Of a DNA stretch of 64,000 nucleotides, positions 25,400-36,215 are shown piece after piece. The DNA is taken from NCBI RefSeq assembly GCF_014648435.1, contig NZ_BMRC01000007.1, positions 186,001-250,000 on the forward strand, written 5' to 3'. The notes beneath the pieces are model-generated. The model searched no databases, had not been told where the DNA came from, and saw only the letters and a list, made by a program, of their open reading frames with translations. Position numbers and translations under genes: made by a program. Source of the stretch: Nonomuraea spiralis (GTDB lineage Bacteria > Actinomycetota > Actinomycetes > Streptosporangiales > Streptosporangiaceae). The stretch's first letter is position 1; the number at the start of each line of letters is the position of its first letter.

Positions 25400-26533
25400 A
25401 TGCAGACAGTGGACGTCCTGGTCGTGGGAGCGGGGCTGGCCGGGTTGAGCACGGCCCGCCTGCTGGCCCGGCGGGAGCTGAACGTCATGGTCGTCGATCG
25501 CCGCAGGTCGTTGTCGGCCGGCATCCGCACCACGGGCATCTTCGTACGCCGCACCCTCGACGACTTCGACCTGCCGGACCACCTGCTCGGGCCCGGCGTC
25601 CGGGACGTGCTGCTGTACCCGCCGTCGCGCCGCTCGCCGATCCGGCTCACCAGCGACCGGGACGAGTTCCGGGTGGCCGACATGGCCGCCGTCAGCGAGC
25701 ACGCCCGCCGGGCGGCGGAGTCGGCCGGGGCGCGGGTCCTGCTGGGCGTGCGGTACGCCGGGACGTCGGCGGGCGTTGTACGGCTGGAGGGCGCGGAGCC
25801 GGTGGCGGCCAGGTTCGTCGTGGGGGCGGACGGCGCCCGGTCGCGGGTGGCCCGCGATCTCGGCCTCGACGTCAACCGGCGCTTCCTGGTGGGCGCGGAG
25901 ATCGTCCATCCGGTCGCGCCGGGCGGGGGCGTCCCGGCGTTCCACTGCGTGCTGGATCCGCGGGTGGCTCCGGGGTACCTGGGGTGGGTGGTCGACGACG
26001 GGCGGCACGCGCACGTCGGCGTCGCGGGCGATCCGGGGGCGATGCGGGCGGGCGTCCGCCACCTGCTGGACGCCTTCGCCGCCGACGCGCCCGGCCGTTC
26101 CGCGCCCGCCGGGCCGGTCGAGCGGCGGGGCGGTCCGATCCCGGTCGGCGGGGTGCTGCGGCGGCTGGCGTGCCCGTCCGGGCTGCTCGTCGGGGACGCG
26201 GCGGGCGCGGTGTCGCCGCTGACGGCCGGTGGGCTGGACCCCTGCCTGCGTATGTCCGAACTGGCCGCGGCGGTCGTCGCCGGGTTCCTGCGTACCGGTG
26301 ACGAAGGGGTGCTGGGGCGGTACGACGGGGCCGCGTTGCGGGCCCGGTTCCGGGGGCGGTTGTTGTTGCGGCGGGTGTTCGCCGGGGTGCGGTCGCCACT
26401 GGCGGCGGAGGCGGCGGTGGCCGCGCTGCGCGGTCGCGCGGGCCGGGCGGTGGCGGCCCGGATCCTGTTCGGCGACGGCTCCTTCCCCGAGATCGAGCCC
26501 CGCCCCACGACCAGGAAGCCCCTGCCCGGCTGA
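25400..26533 (+). CDS. FAD-dependent oxidoreductase, geranylgeranyl-reductase/monooxygenase-like
   Basis: 377 residues. The N-terminus has the FAD-binding Rossmann motif VVGAGLAGLSTARLLARR. The second FAD motif is VGADGARSRVARDLGL and the third, GLLVGDAAGAVSPLTAGG, resembles geranylgeranyl reductase/CrtI-like flavoproteins. I chose ATG 25400 because homology starts right there. It has no clear Shine-Dalgarno, and TAACGT (25386-25391) lies eight bases before it, so it could be leaderless. Substrate unknown. Its 3' end carries the first copy of a 16-bp tandem repeat. Confidence 0.85.
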   Translation: MQTVDVLVVGAGLAGLSTARLLARRELNVMVVDRRRSLSAGIRTTGIFVRRTLDDFDLPDHLLGPGVRDVLLYPPSRRSPIRLTSDRDEFRVADMAAVSEHARRAAESAGARVLLGVRYAGTSAGVVRLEGAEPVAARFVVGADGARSRVARDLGLDVNRRFLVGAEIVHPVAPGGGVPAFHCVLDPRVAPGYLGWVVDDGRHAHVGVAGDPGAMRAGVRHLLDAFAADAPGRSAPAGPVERRGGPIPVGGVLRRLACPSGLLVGDAAGAVSPLTAGGLDPCLRMSELAAAVVAGFLRTGDEGVLGRYDGAALRARFRGRLLLRRVFAGVRSPLAAEAAVAALRGRAGRAVAARILFGDGSFPEIEPRPTTRKPLPG

Positions 26534-26584
26534 CCCCCTGCCCGGCTGACCCCCTGCCCGGCTGACCCCCTGCCCGGCTGACCC
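26521..26584. repeat. Four perfect tandem copies of a 16-bp unit at the end of the FAD gene
   Basis: The unit CCTGCCCGGCTGACCC repeats four times with period 16. The stop codon of the FAD oxidoreductase (26531-26533) lies in copy 1, so later copies are the same terminal codons duplicated downstream. It looks like slippage expansion of the gene end. Functional role unknown. Confidence 0.85.
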
Positions 26585-26619
26585 CGTGTCCGGTTGATCC
26601 GCCCGTACCCGGGTGTGGC

Positions 26620-26651
26620 GCGACCCCGTGCGGTGGGCCGCACGGGGTCGC
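26620..26651. terminator. Strong bidirectional hairpin terminator
   Basis: A perfect 14-bp stem (26620-26633 with 26638-26651) closes a TGGG loop, between the FAD gene and the convergent secreted protease gene. Confidence 0.75.
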
Positions 26652-26674
26652 GGAGTGCACGGTCACGGCCTACC

Positions 26675-26735
26675 GCGACGCCCGTGCAGGCGGGTCGTCA
26701 GGGCCTGGTGCGACGCCCGTGCAGGCGGGTCGTCA
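26675..26735. repeat. 26-bp direct repeat, period 35
   Basis: Positions 26675-26700 and 26710-26735 are identical (starting GCGACGCCCGTGCAGG). They fill the gap between the terminator and the protease stop. The whole gap 26534-26774 is thus made of repeats and hairpins with no gene. Confidence 0.8.
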
Positions 26736-26774
26736 CGACCTGGCGTGGCCGTTGGTGCAGGTGGAGCAGGTGGG

Positions 26775-28622
<1,848 letters not shown>

Positions 28623-28686
28623 GGTGACGCCTTTCTCCGGGGGTGACATGAGCTGCGCTCATGCGGCTTGTGAGCGGAACATCGCA

Positions 28687-28725
28687 TATGACAGCGAGTC
28701 AGGCAATACTGAAATATCTGTCATA
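28687..28725. promoter_or_regulatory. Perfect 8-bp inverted repeat upstream of the secreted protease
   Basis: TATGACAG (28687-28694) and CTGTCATA (28718-28725) are exact inverted repeats with 23 bases between. They stand in the only AT-rich stretch between the protease and the divergent serine hydrolase (gap 28623-28840). They could be a regulator site for either gene. Confidence 0.4.
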
Positions 28726-28840
28726 GATCATCGCTTCGGTCGTCCCGACGAACGGACGTGGCATGCGTGATGGAATCGAACGAACGGGACGATCCCCGCC
28801 GGCTCTAAGGTCGTGTCGAATCGAGCCAGGGGGGACACCG

Positions 28841-30226
28841 GTGCCGGAGCTGGACGGGATCGGCGCGTGGTTGCGGCGCCGGCTGGCGGGGCTGCTCGCC
28901 GACAACCAGGTGCCCGGGGCCGCCGTGGCGGTCCACGCGGGCGGGGAGACGGTCGAGGTCGCCGCCGGGACGCTGAGCACGGCCACGGGCGTCGAGGCCA
29001 CCCCCGACTCCCTCTTCCAGATCGGCTCGATCACCAAGGTGCTCACCGCCACGCTGGCCGTGCAACTGGCCGAGGAGGGCAGGCTCGACCTCGACGCGCC
29101 CGTACGGACCTATCTCCCGCGGTTCCGGATCGGCGACGAGCGGGCCGCGCGGCGGATCACCACCCGGCAGCTCATGTGCCACGTCGCGGGCTTCGAGGGG
29201 GACGTCTTCACCGACACCGGCAAGGGCGACGACTGCGTCGAGAAGTACGTGGACCTCCTGCGCGAGGTGCCGCAGCTGTTCGAGCCAGGGGAGATGTTCT
29301 CCTACAACAACGCCGGCTACTGCGTGCTGGGCCGGATCGTCGAGGTCGTGCGCGGGCGGCCGTTCGACGACTGCATGCGGGATCACCTGTTCACGCCCCT
29401 CGGCATGACCCACGCCGCCTGCGACCCGTACGAGGCGATCGTCCACCGTACGGCGGTCGGGCACGTGCAGCGGACGCCGGACGGCCCGTACGAGCCGACC
29501 CCGGTGTGGGCGCTGGCCCGCTCGAACGCGCCCGCCGGGTCGATGCTGGCGATGCGCCCGCGCGACCTGCTGGCCTTCGCCCGCATGCACCTCGCCGGCG
29601 GCACCGGCCCGGACGGCGTCCGGGTGCTGAGCGAGGAGGGCGTCAGCGCGATGCGGCGGCCGCAGGTCAGGCTGCCCGACATCGCCCAGGGCACGGCGTG
29701 GGGCCTGGGATGGGAGCTGTTCGACCTGCCCGGAGGCATGGTCGTCGGCCACGACGGCAGCACGATCGGACAGTCGGCGTGCCTGCGCGCGGTGCCGGGA
29801 CGCGACGTGGCCGTGGTGATCGTCGCCAACGGCGGCCGGTCGCGGCCGGTGTTCGCCGAGATCGCCGGCCGCGTGCTGGGCGAGCTGGCCGGGATCGAGC
29901 TGCCCGCGCCGCCGGCGCCCGGCCCCGCCGTGCCGCCCGCGGACGCCTCCCGGTACGTCGGCACGTACACGTCGAGCACCTGCGAGACGGCCGTGACCAG
30001 GGACGAGACGGGCCGGGTGTGGTTGCTGCGCACGCCCGTCGGGATCACCGCCGAGCTGGACGAGGTGCCGTACCGCACGGAGCTGGTCGGCTGGCGCGGC
30101 GACGTGCTGCTCCCGCTCGAACCCGAGCGCGGGGTGCACGCGCCGATCGCCTTCCTTGGCGACGACGGGACCGGCCGCGCCCGATACCTGCACGACGGCC
30201 GCGCCGACCGCCGCACCCCCGACTGA
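28841..30226 (+). CDS. Beta-lactamase-fold serine hydrolase
   Basis: 461 residues starting at GTG 28841 with a G-rich ribosome site (AGGGGGG) ahead. Class C beta-lactamase/PBP-like motifs are Ser63-x-x-Lys66 (SITK), Tyr155-x-Asn157 (YNN) and HDG in GHDGSTIGQSA. A C-terminal extension of about 100 residues looks like a small beta domain. There is no signal peptide. Esterases, D-aminopeptidases and similar hydrolases share this fold, so true beta-lactamase activity is not implied. Confidence 0.88.
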   Translation: MPELDGIGAWLRRRLAGLLADNQVPGAAVAVHAGGETVEVAAGTLSTATGVEATPDSLFQIGSITKVLTATLAVQLAEEGRLDLDAPVRTYLPRFRIGDERAARRITTRQLMCHVAGFEGDVFTDTGKGDDCVEKYVDLLREVPQLFEPGEMFSYNNAGYCVLGRIVEVVRGRPFDDCMRDHLFTPLGMTHAACDPYEAIVHRTAVGHVQRTPDGPYEPTPVWALARSNAPAGSMLAMRPRDLLAFARMHLAGGTGPDGVRVLSEEGVSAMRRPQVRLPDIAQGTAWGLGWELFDLPGGMVVGHDGSTIGQSACLRAVPGRDVAVVIVANGGRSRPVFAEIAGRVLGELAGIELPAPPAPGPAVPPADASRYVGTYTSSTCETAVTRDETGRVWLLRTPVGITAELDEVPYRTELVGWRGDVLLPLEPERGVHAPIAFLGDDGTGRARYLHDGRADRRTPD

Positions 30227-30400
30227 GCCCAAGCACCAGGACCATCCGCACCCGGGGACGACCCGCCCGCGCCGCGCGCCGGGCGGGTCGTTCCCATGTC
30301 CGGCCCCCGCCGATCAGTTGGTACGCCCGGACGAACGCGGGCCCGAACGTTCGATGACCGCGACGAACACCGCAGGTGGCACGGGTCCCACTATCGTCGG

Positions 30401-32458
30401 ATGGATTTGGAGAGCGATCGCGTGCTGGCGATCCGGGATCTGTCGGTCGAGATCCGGCGCGGGGACAGGGTCGTCCGCCCGGTCTCGGACGTCGGTCTGG
30501 TGCTGAACCGCGGCGAGACCCTGGGGGTCGTCGGCGAGACCGGGTCCGGCAAGTCCATGACCGGCCTCGCGATCATGGGCATGCTCCCGGCCGGCGGCCG
30601 GGTGACCGGCGGCTCGATCGACTTCGGCGGCGAGGAACTGGTCGGACTGCCCGCCGCCCGCTACCGGGCCCTGCGCGGCAACGAGATCGCGATGGTGTTC
30701 CAGGACTCGATGACGGCGCTGAACCCGACCCGGCGGATCGGCGAGCAGGTCGCCGAGCCGGTACGGCTGCACCACGGCGCGTCCAGGCGGGCCGCCCGCG
30801 AGCGCGCCGCGGAGGTGCTGGCCCTGGTCGGGCTGCCGCGCCCGGCCGAGCGGATGGACGACTACCCCCACCAGCTCTCGGGCGGCATGCGGCAGCGCGT
30901 GATGATCGCGATGGCCCTGGCCTGCGAGCCGCGGGTGGTCATCGCCGACGAGCCGACCACGGCCCTCGACGTGACCATCCAGGCCGAGATCCTCGACCTC
31001 CTCGACGACCTGCGGTCCCGGCTCGGCATGTCGATGATCCTCATCACGCACGACATGGGGGTGATCGCCCGGCACGCCGACCGAGTCGCCGTCATGTACG
31101 CCGGCCGCGTCGCCGAGACCGCCCCCACTCCCGTGCTGTTCGGCCGGACCCGCCACCGCTACACGCACGCCCTGCTCTCCTCGATCCCCTCGCTCACCCA
31201 CGACAGGGACGAGCGGCTGTTCAGCATCCCCGGCGCGCCGCCCGACCTGACCGTGGCCGCGCCCGGCTGCCCGTTCGCGCCGCGCTGCGAGGCTGCCACG
31301 GACCGGTGCCAGGAGGAGCGCCCGGCCGCCTCGGCGGAGGACGGCGGGCACGTCCACGCCTGCCACCACCCGGCCTCCGGCCCGGCCGACCTGGTCAGGA
31401 GCCGGTTCACGGCCCGCCCGGCCGCGCCCGCCGAGCGTCCCGCCGAGCCGCGGTTGCGTGTCGTGGACCTCAGGCGCGAGTACCCGGTGGGCGGCAGGGG
31501 GCTGTTCGGCGGGCGCCGTACCCTCAAGGCGGTCTCGGGCGTGAGCTTCGAGGTGGCGGCGGGGGAGACGTTCGGGCTGGTGGGCGAGTCGGGCTGCGGC
31601 AAGTCCTCCCTGGGCAGGATGCTCGTGGCCCTCGACCGGCCCACGTCCGGTGAAGTGATCTTCGACGGCGAGCCGGTCAGCCGGATGAGCGCGCGGGCGC
31701 TCGGGGAGCGCCGCAGCCGGCTCCAGATGATGTTCCAGGACTCCGGCGCCGCCCTCGACCCCCGGATGCGCATCGGCACGATCCTGCGCGAACCCCTCGC
31801 GATCCAGGGCGCAGGCGGTCGCGCCCACCGGACCGCCCGCGCCCGCGAGCTGCTGCGGGACGTCGGCCTGCCCGAGAGCGTCATGGAACGTTACCCCCAC
31901 GAGCTGTCCGGCGGGCAGCGGCAGCGGGTGAACCTGGCCCGCGCGCTCGCCCTCGACCCGGCGGTGCTGGTCGCCGACGAGCCGGTCAGCGCGCTGGACG
32001 TGTCCATCCGCTCCCAGGTGCTCAACCTGATGCGCGGCATCCAGGCCGAACGCGGGCTCTCCAGCGTGGTGATCTCGCACGACCTCGCCGTCGTCCGGTA
32101 CCTGGCCGACCGGGTCGGTGTCATGTACCTGGGCAAACTTGTCGAGACCGGCACCACCGAGGAGGTGTACGGCACCCCCGCCCACCCCTACACCGCCGGG
32201 CTGCTCGCGGCCGTCCCCGACGCGGACCCGCAGGCCCGGCCCCCGCGCGGCGCCCGGGTACGCGGCGAGCTGCCGAGTCCGATCGACCCGCCCAGCGGAT
32301 GCCGGTTCCGCACCCGCTGCGCCCTCGCCGACGAGCTGTGCGCCCGGACCGAACCCCTCCCGCGGCCGGTCACCGGCACCCACCAGGTCGCCTGCCACCA
32401 CCCGCTGCGGCCGCTCGAACCCGCGGGCATCTCACCGAAGGGGGTCTCCCAGTCATGA
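30401..32458 (+). CDS. Fused oligopeptide ABC importer ATPase (DppD-DppF type)
   Basis: 685 residues with two full ATPase halves. Half 1 has Walker A GETGSGKS and signature LSGGMRQR. Half 2 has GESGCGKS and LSGGQRQR. Each half ends with the oligopeptide-transporter Cys region (CPFAPRC and CRFRTRC). Separate DppD and DppF proteins are common; fusion is a known variant. ATG 30401 is preferred; in-frame GTG 30422 is possible. Its stop overlaps the first permease (ATGA). It is gene 1 of a six-gene operon for peptide uptake and hydrolysis. Confidence 0.93.
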   Translation: MDLESDRVLAIRDLSVEIRRGDRVVRPVSDVGLVLNRGETLGVVGETGSGKSMTGLAIMGMLPAGGRVTGGSIDFGGEELVGLPAARYRALRGNEIAMVFQDSMTALNPTRRIGEQVAEPVRLHHGASRRAARERAAEVLALVGLPRPAERMDDYPHQLSGGMRQRVMIAMALACEPRVVIADEPTTALDVTIQAEILDLLDDLRSRLGMSMILITHDMGVIARHADRVAVMYAGRVAETAPTPVLFGRTRHRYTHALLSSIPSLTHDRDERLFSIPGAPPDLTVAAPGCPFAPRCEAATDRCQEERPAASAEDGGHVHACHHPASGPADLVRSRFTARPAAPAERPAEPRLRVVDLRREYPVGGRGLFGGRRTLKAVSGVSFEVAAGETFGLVGESGCGKSSLGRMLVALDRPTSGEVIFDGEPVSRMSARALGERRSRLQMMFQDSGAALDPRMRIGTILREPLAIQGAGGRAHRTARARELLRDVGLPESVMERYPHELSGGQRQRVNLARALALDPAVLVADEPVSALDVSIRSQVLNLMRGIQAERGLSSVVISHDLAVVRYLADRVGVMYLGKLVETGTTEEVYGTPAHPYTAGLLAAVPDADPQARPPRGARVRGELPSPIDPPSGCRFRTRCALADELCARTEPLPRPVTGTHQVACHHPLRPLEPAGISPKGVSQS

Positions 32459-33405
32459 CCTGGTACGTGGTCCGGCGGCTGTTGATCTCGGCCGTCGTCC
32501 TGCTCGGGATCTCCGCCGTGGTGTTCCTCATGCTGAACCTCGTCTCGGACAGCCCAGGCCGGGTCGTCCTGGGACAGCGCGCCTCGCCGGAGGCGGTCGC
32601 CGACTTCAACACCCGGCACGGCTTCGACCGCCCGGTCCTCGCTCAATACGTCAGCTACCTGGGCCAGCTCGCCCACGCGGACCTGGGCAGGTCGTACAAG
32701 CTGAACGAGAACGTGGCGACCCTGCTCGGGCAGAACGCCGGCCGCAGCGCGATGTTGTCGGCGGCCGGACTGGCGGTGGCGCTGGTGATCGCCGTGCCGC
32801 TCGGCATCCTCCAGGCCGTCCGGCGCAACAGCCTGGCCGACCGGCTGCTCACGGCCGCGTCGTACGTGCTCTACGCGACGCCGTCGTTCCTGCTCGGGCT
32901 GATCCTGATCGCCGTCTTCAGCCAGGCGCTGCCCGTCTTCCCGGCAGAGGCGTCCCAGTCGCACTCGCCGTGGGTGGTCTTCACCGATCCGCGGGCCATG
33001 GCGCTGCCGGTCATCACGCTCGCCGCGGCCAGTGTCGCCGTCTTCGCGCAGTACCAGCGTTCCTCGGCCCTGGACCAGCTCGGCCAGGACTACATCAGGG
33101 TGGCGCGGGCCAAGGGCCTGCCGGAGCGGCTGATCCTGCTCCGCCACCTGCTGCGCAACGCCTGCCTGCCGCTGGTCACGCTGGTCGGCACGCTCATCCC
33201 CACGCTGCTGGCGGGCAACCTGATCGTCGAGTCGCTGTTCAACTATCCCGGCCTCGGCCTGCTGTTCCTCAACAGCCTGCAACGCGAGGACTATCCCGTG
33301 CTGCTCGCCTACACCCTCATCGGCGGTGTCCTGACCGTGGCCGGCAACTTCGTCGCCGACCTTGTGGTCGCGGCCGCCGACCGCCGAATCGAGCTGAGGA
33401 AATGA
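32455..33405 (+). CDS. Peptide ABC permease, DppB type
   Basis: 316 residues with six membrane helices. It starts MTWYVVRRLLISAVVLLGI as DppB/OppB proteins do and has the EAA-type loop DYIRVARAKGLPERLILLRH. It overlaps the ATPase stop by four bases and the next permease by four bases, showing tight translational coupling. It forms the membrane channel with the DppC protein. Confidence 0.93.
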   Translation: MTWYVVRRLLISAVVLLGISAVVFLMLNLVSDSPGRVVLGQRASPEAVADFNTRHGFDRPVLAQYVSYLGQLAHADLGRSYKLNENVATLLGQNAGRSAMLSAAGLAVALVIAVPLGILQAVRRNSLADRLLTAASYVLYATPSFLLGLILIAVFSQALPVFPAEASQSHSPWVVFTDPRAMALPVITLAAASVAVFAQYQRSSALDQLGQDYIRVARAKGLPERLILLRHLLRNACLPLVTLVGTLIPTLLAGNLIVESLFNYPGLGLLFLNSLQREDYPVLLAYTLIGGVLTVAGNFVADLVVAAADRRIELRK

Positions 33406-34298
33406 CCGCACAGAACCTGCACGCACGGTCCGGTGACGAGACGGCCGGGATCGCTCCGGCGCGGAACCGCTTCCCGTCGCCGCGCGTGATCCGGCGCAGC
33501 CCGCTCGGGCTGGCGGGCGGCCTGATCCTGCTGCTGATCTTCGGCTTCTGCTTCCTCGGGCCGCTGCTCCACCCCACCAACCAGGTCGACGTGGACCTGG
33601 TCAACGCGGCCCTGCCCCCCGGCCCCGGGCACCCCCTCGGCACGGACGCCAACGGGTTCGACGTGCTCGGGCGGCTGATGGCCGGCGGCCGGCTGTCCCT
33701 GCAGATCGGGCTGCTCGCCGCCCTGTTCGCCACCACGATCGGCACCCTGTACGGCGCCGTCGCCGGGCTGGCCGGGGGAGTGGTGGACGGGTTCCTGATG
33801 CGCCTGGTCGACGTCATGCTCTCGGTGCCGTTCCTGTTCTTCGTCCTGATCCTGTCGGCCCGCTTCCACGCCGACGCGCTGTCGCTGAGCCTGGTCATCG
33901 GCGGATTCTCCTGGCTGGTCTCCGCCCGGCTGGTGCGCGGCGAGGTGCTGACGCTGCGGGTGCGGGAGTTCGTGCTGGCCGCGCGGGTCATGGGCGCCTC
34001 CCGGCGGCGGCTCATCCTCACCCACCTGATCCCGAACGCGCTCGGCGTGATCATCGTCAACATCACCTTCCAGGTCGCCGACGCGATCCTCGTCGTCGCC
34101 GCCCTGGGATTCCTGGGGTTCGGGCTGACGTACCCGACCGAGGACTGGGGGAGCCAGCTCGCCGGCGGCGTCGCCTACATCTCGGCCGACTACTGGTGGC
34201 TGATCTACCCGGTCGGCGGCTGCATCGTCCTCACGGTGCTGGCGCTCAACCTGCTCGCCGACGCCCTGCGCGACGCCGTCGGGCGGCGGGCCGACTGA
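33402..34298 (+). CDS. Peptide ABC permease, DppC type
   Basis: 298 residues. A cytoplasmic N-terminal segment of about 30 residues precedes a first helix (GLAGGLILLLIFGFCFLGPL). The conserved loop HPLGTDANGFDVLGRLMAGG and EAA loop EFVLAARVMGASRRRLILTH are DppC/OppC marks. ATG 33402 overlaps the DppB stop. Confidence 0.93.
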   Translation: MTAQNLHARSGDETAGIAPARNRFPSPRVIRRSPLGLAGGLILLLIFGFCFLGPLLHPTNQVDVDLVNAALPPGPGHPLGTDANGFDVLGRLMAGGRLSLQIGLLAALFATTIGTLYGAVAGLAGGVVDGFLMRLVDVMLSVPFLFFVLILSARFHADALSLSLVIGGFSWLVSARLVRGEVLTLRVREFVLAARVMGASRRRLILTHLIPNALGVIIVNITFQVADAILVVAALGFLGFGLTYPTEDWGSQLAGGVAYISADYWWLIYPVGGCIVLTVLALNLLADALRDAVGRRAD

Positions 34299-34352
34299 GC
34301 CCGCCCCTCTGCCCTCCTCGCGCACTTCCACCCCACATGTAGGGAGCCTGTC

Positions 34353-36215
34353 ATGACGCACGTGTCCGGAAAGCAGCGAGCACGCCTGGCGGTGGTGCTC
34401 GCCGCCGCGGTGGTGACGGCCGCCACCGCGTGCACCGGCGGCGGGGGCGCCGCGAAGGACGCCGCCGCCGGCTACGCCAGCCAGCCGGCGCAGTCGGGCA
34501 AGCCCAAGGACGGTGGCGCGGTCACGGTCGCGCTGACCCCCGGACTCAGCCCGAACTACATCTACCCCTACCCGCCGGCCTCGGCCAACGGGACGGTCAT
34601 CGCCCGCGGCCTGATGTGGCGCTCCCTCTACCGGCCCAGCGGGGAGGGCGACCAGGTCGCCGACGCCGAGCTGAGCCTGGCCGAGCCCCCCGCCTACAGC
34701 CCCGACCGCAAGACCGTGACGATCAAGATGAAGGACTACAAGTGGTCCGACGGCACCCCGGTCACGGCCGAGGACGTCGTCTTCTCCCTCACCCTGCTCA
34801 AGGCGGCGCTCGCGGAGAGCCCGGCCAACTGGAGCTTCTACACGCCCGGCCAGTTCCCCGACGGGGTCACCGCCAAGGCCGCCGCGCCGGACACGCTGAC
34901 CCTCGCGCTGGAGACCGCGTACAACCCGTCGTACCTGATGTCCATGCTCACGCTGCTGTACGTGATGCCGTCCAAGGCGTGGAACGTCGACCGCGCCGGC
35001 GGGCCGCACCTGGACTACACCGAGCCGAAGAACGCCAAGGCGATCTACAAGTACCTCACGAAGGAGTCGGAGTCCCAGTCCACGTTCGCCACGAACCCGC
35101 TGTGGCAGGTGGTCAACGGGCCGTTCCGGCTCAAGAGCTTCGACCCGACGACGGGGTCGTTCTCGCTGGCGCCCAACGAGTCCTACAGCGGGCCCGGCGA
35201 GTCGCGGCTCGACCAGGTCGACTTCAAGGCGTTCACCTCCGCCTCGGCGGTGCTCAACCAGTTCAAGGCCGGCAACCTCACCGTCGGCACGCTGGACTCC
35301 AGCTTCATCGCCCAGATCGGCGCGCTGAAGGCGAAGGGGTTCAACGTCTACGGTGCGCCCGCGCCCGCCCGGTTCGACGCGCTGACCATCAACTTCGGCA
35401 ACACGGTGAACGGCTTCGACAAGATCATCGCCCAGCCGTACGTCCGGCAGGCCCTCCAACAGCTCATCGACCAGCCGGGCTACATCGCAGGCCGGGGCAT
35501 CTACAACGGCGCCGGGTCGCCGAACTACAGCACGGCGGGCAGCGGCTCGCCGTACCCGCCCGCGTTCGGCGGGACGCCGCCGTACCCGCACGACCCGGCG
35601 GCGGCGGAGAAGCTGCTCACCGGCAACGGCTGGCAGGTCACTCCGAACGGCGCCACCACCTGCGCGCGCCCCGGCGACGGGCCGGGCGAGTGCGGCGCCG
35701 GCATCCCGCGCGGCCAGAAGATCAGCTTCACCCTGGCCTCCGCGAACACCCCCGCCTACGTCGGCGCCCGGGACGTCGCCTTCGCCTCGGCGGCCAAGAA
35801 GCTCGGCATCGAGGTCAAGATCGTGACCAAGTCCCTGACCTACATGTACAGCAACTACGGCAACACCTTCGCGCCCGCGAGCAGGAACGAGTGGGCGATG
35901 CAGGACTACGGGCCGCTCTACCTGGCGGCCGGTTACCCCAGCAGCAACACCGTGTTCAACACCAAGGGCAGCTTCAACCTGGGCAGCTATGGCAACGCCG
36001 AGGTGGACCGGCTGATCGACGCCTCCACGTTCGGGGCCGACGCCAAGGCCCTGTCGGCCGAGGTGACCCGGATCGCCGAGGACCTGCCCGTGTTGTTCTT
36101 CCCGACCCCCCACACCCTGGTCGTGTGGAAGGACACGCTGTCCGGCCCGCAGTCGTCGTTCCGGGCCCTGCTCAGCTACCTGTACACGCCCGAGCTCTGG
36201 TACTACCACGCATGA
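34353..36215 (+). CDS. Peptide-binding lipoprotein, solute-binding family 5
   Basis: 620 residues. ATG 34353 follows GGGAG. The N-terminus is Arg-containing then hydrophobic, ending in TAATAC, an atypical lipobox with Ala at -3, so probably a lipoprotein. The SBP_5 core contains YKWSDGTPVTAEDVVFSL and PYVRQALQQLIDQ. It would capture peptides for the permeases. Its stop overlaps the esterase-like gene (ATGA), which shows the hydrolases belong to this operon. Confidence 0.92.
   Translation: MTHVSGKQRARLAVVLAAAVVTAATACTGGGGAAKDAAAGYASQPAQSGKPKDGGAVTVALTPGLSPNYIYPYPPASANGTVIARGLMWRSLYRPSGEGDQVADAELSLAEPPAYSPDRKTVTIKMKDYKWSDGTPVTAEDVVFSLTLLKAALAESPANWSFYTPGQFPDGVTAKAAAPDTLTLALETAYNPSYLMSMLTLLYVMPSKAWNVDRAGGPHLDYTEPKNAKAIYKYLTKESESQSTFATNPLWQVVNGPFRLKSFDPTTGSFSLAPNESYSGPGESRLDQVDFKAFTSASAVLNQFKAGNLTVGTLDSSFIAQIGALKAKGFNVYGAPAPARFDALTINFGNTVNGFDKIIAQPYVRQALQQLIDQPGYIAGRGIYNGAGSPNYSTAGSGSPYPPAFGGTPPYPHDPAAAEKLLTGNGWQVTPNGATTCARPGDGPGECGAGIPRGQKISFTLASANTPAYVGARDVAFASAAKKLGIEVKIVTKSLTYMYSNYGNTFAPASRNEWAMQDYGPLYLAAGYPSSNTVFNTKGSFNLGSYGNAEVDRLIDASTFGADAKALSAEVTRIAEDLPVLFFPTPHTLVVWKDTLSGPQSSFRALLSYLYTPELWYYHA

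Noticed and set aside
26521..26735. CRISPR array
   Set aside because: Repeat units are contiguous or only twofold, spacers are lacking, and no cas genes are in the window.
28841..30226. True beta-lactamase
   Set aside because: Motifs fit the wider serine hydrolase/PBP-like family, there is no signal peptide, and a C-terminal extra domain is present.
33309..36209. Long minus-strand open frame opposite permease and binding-protein genes
   Set aside because: It has no recognisable domain, and the plus strand encodes clear transporter proteins.
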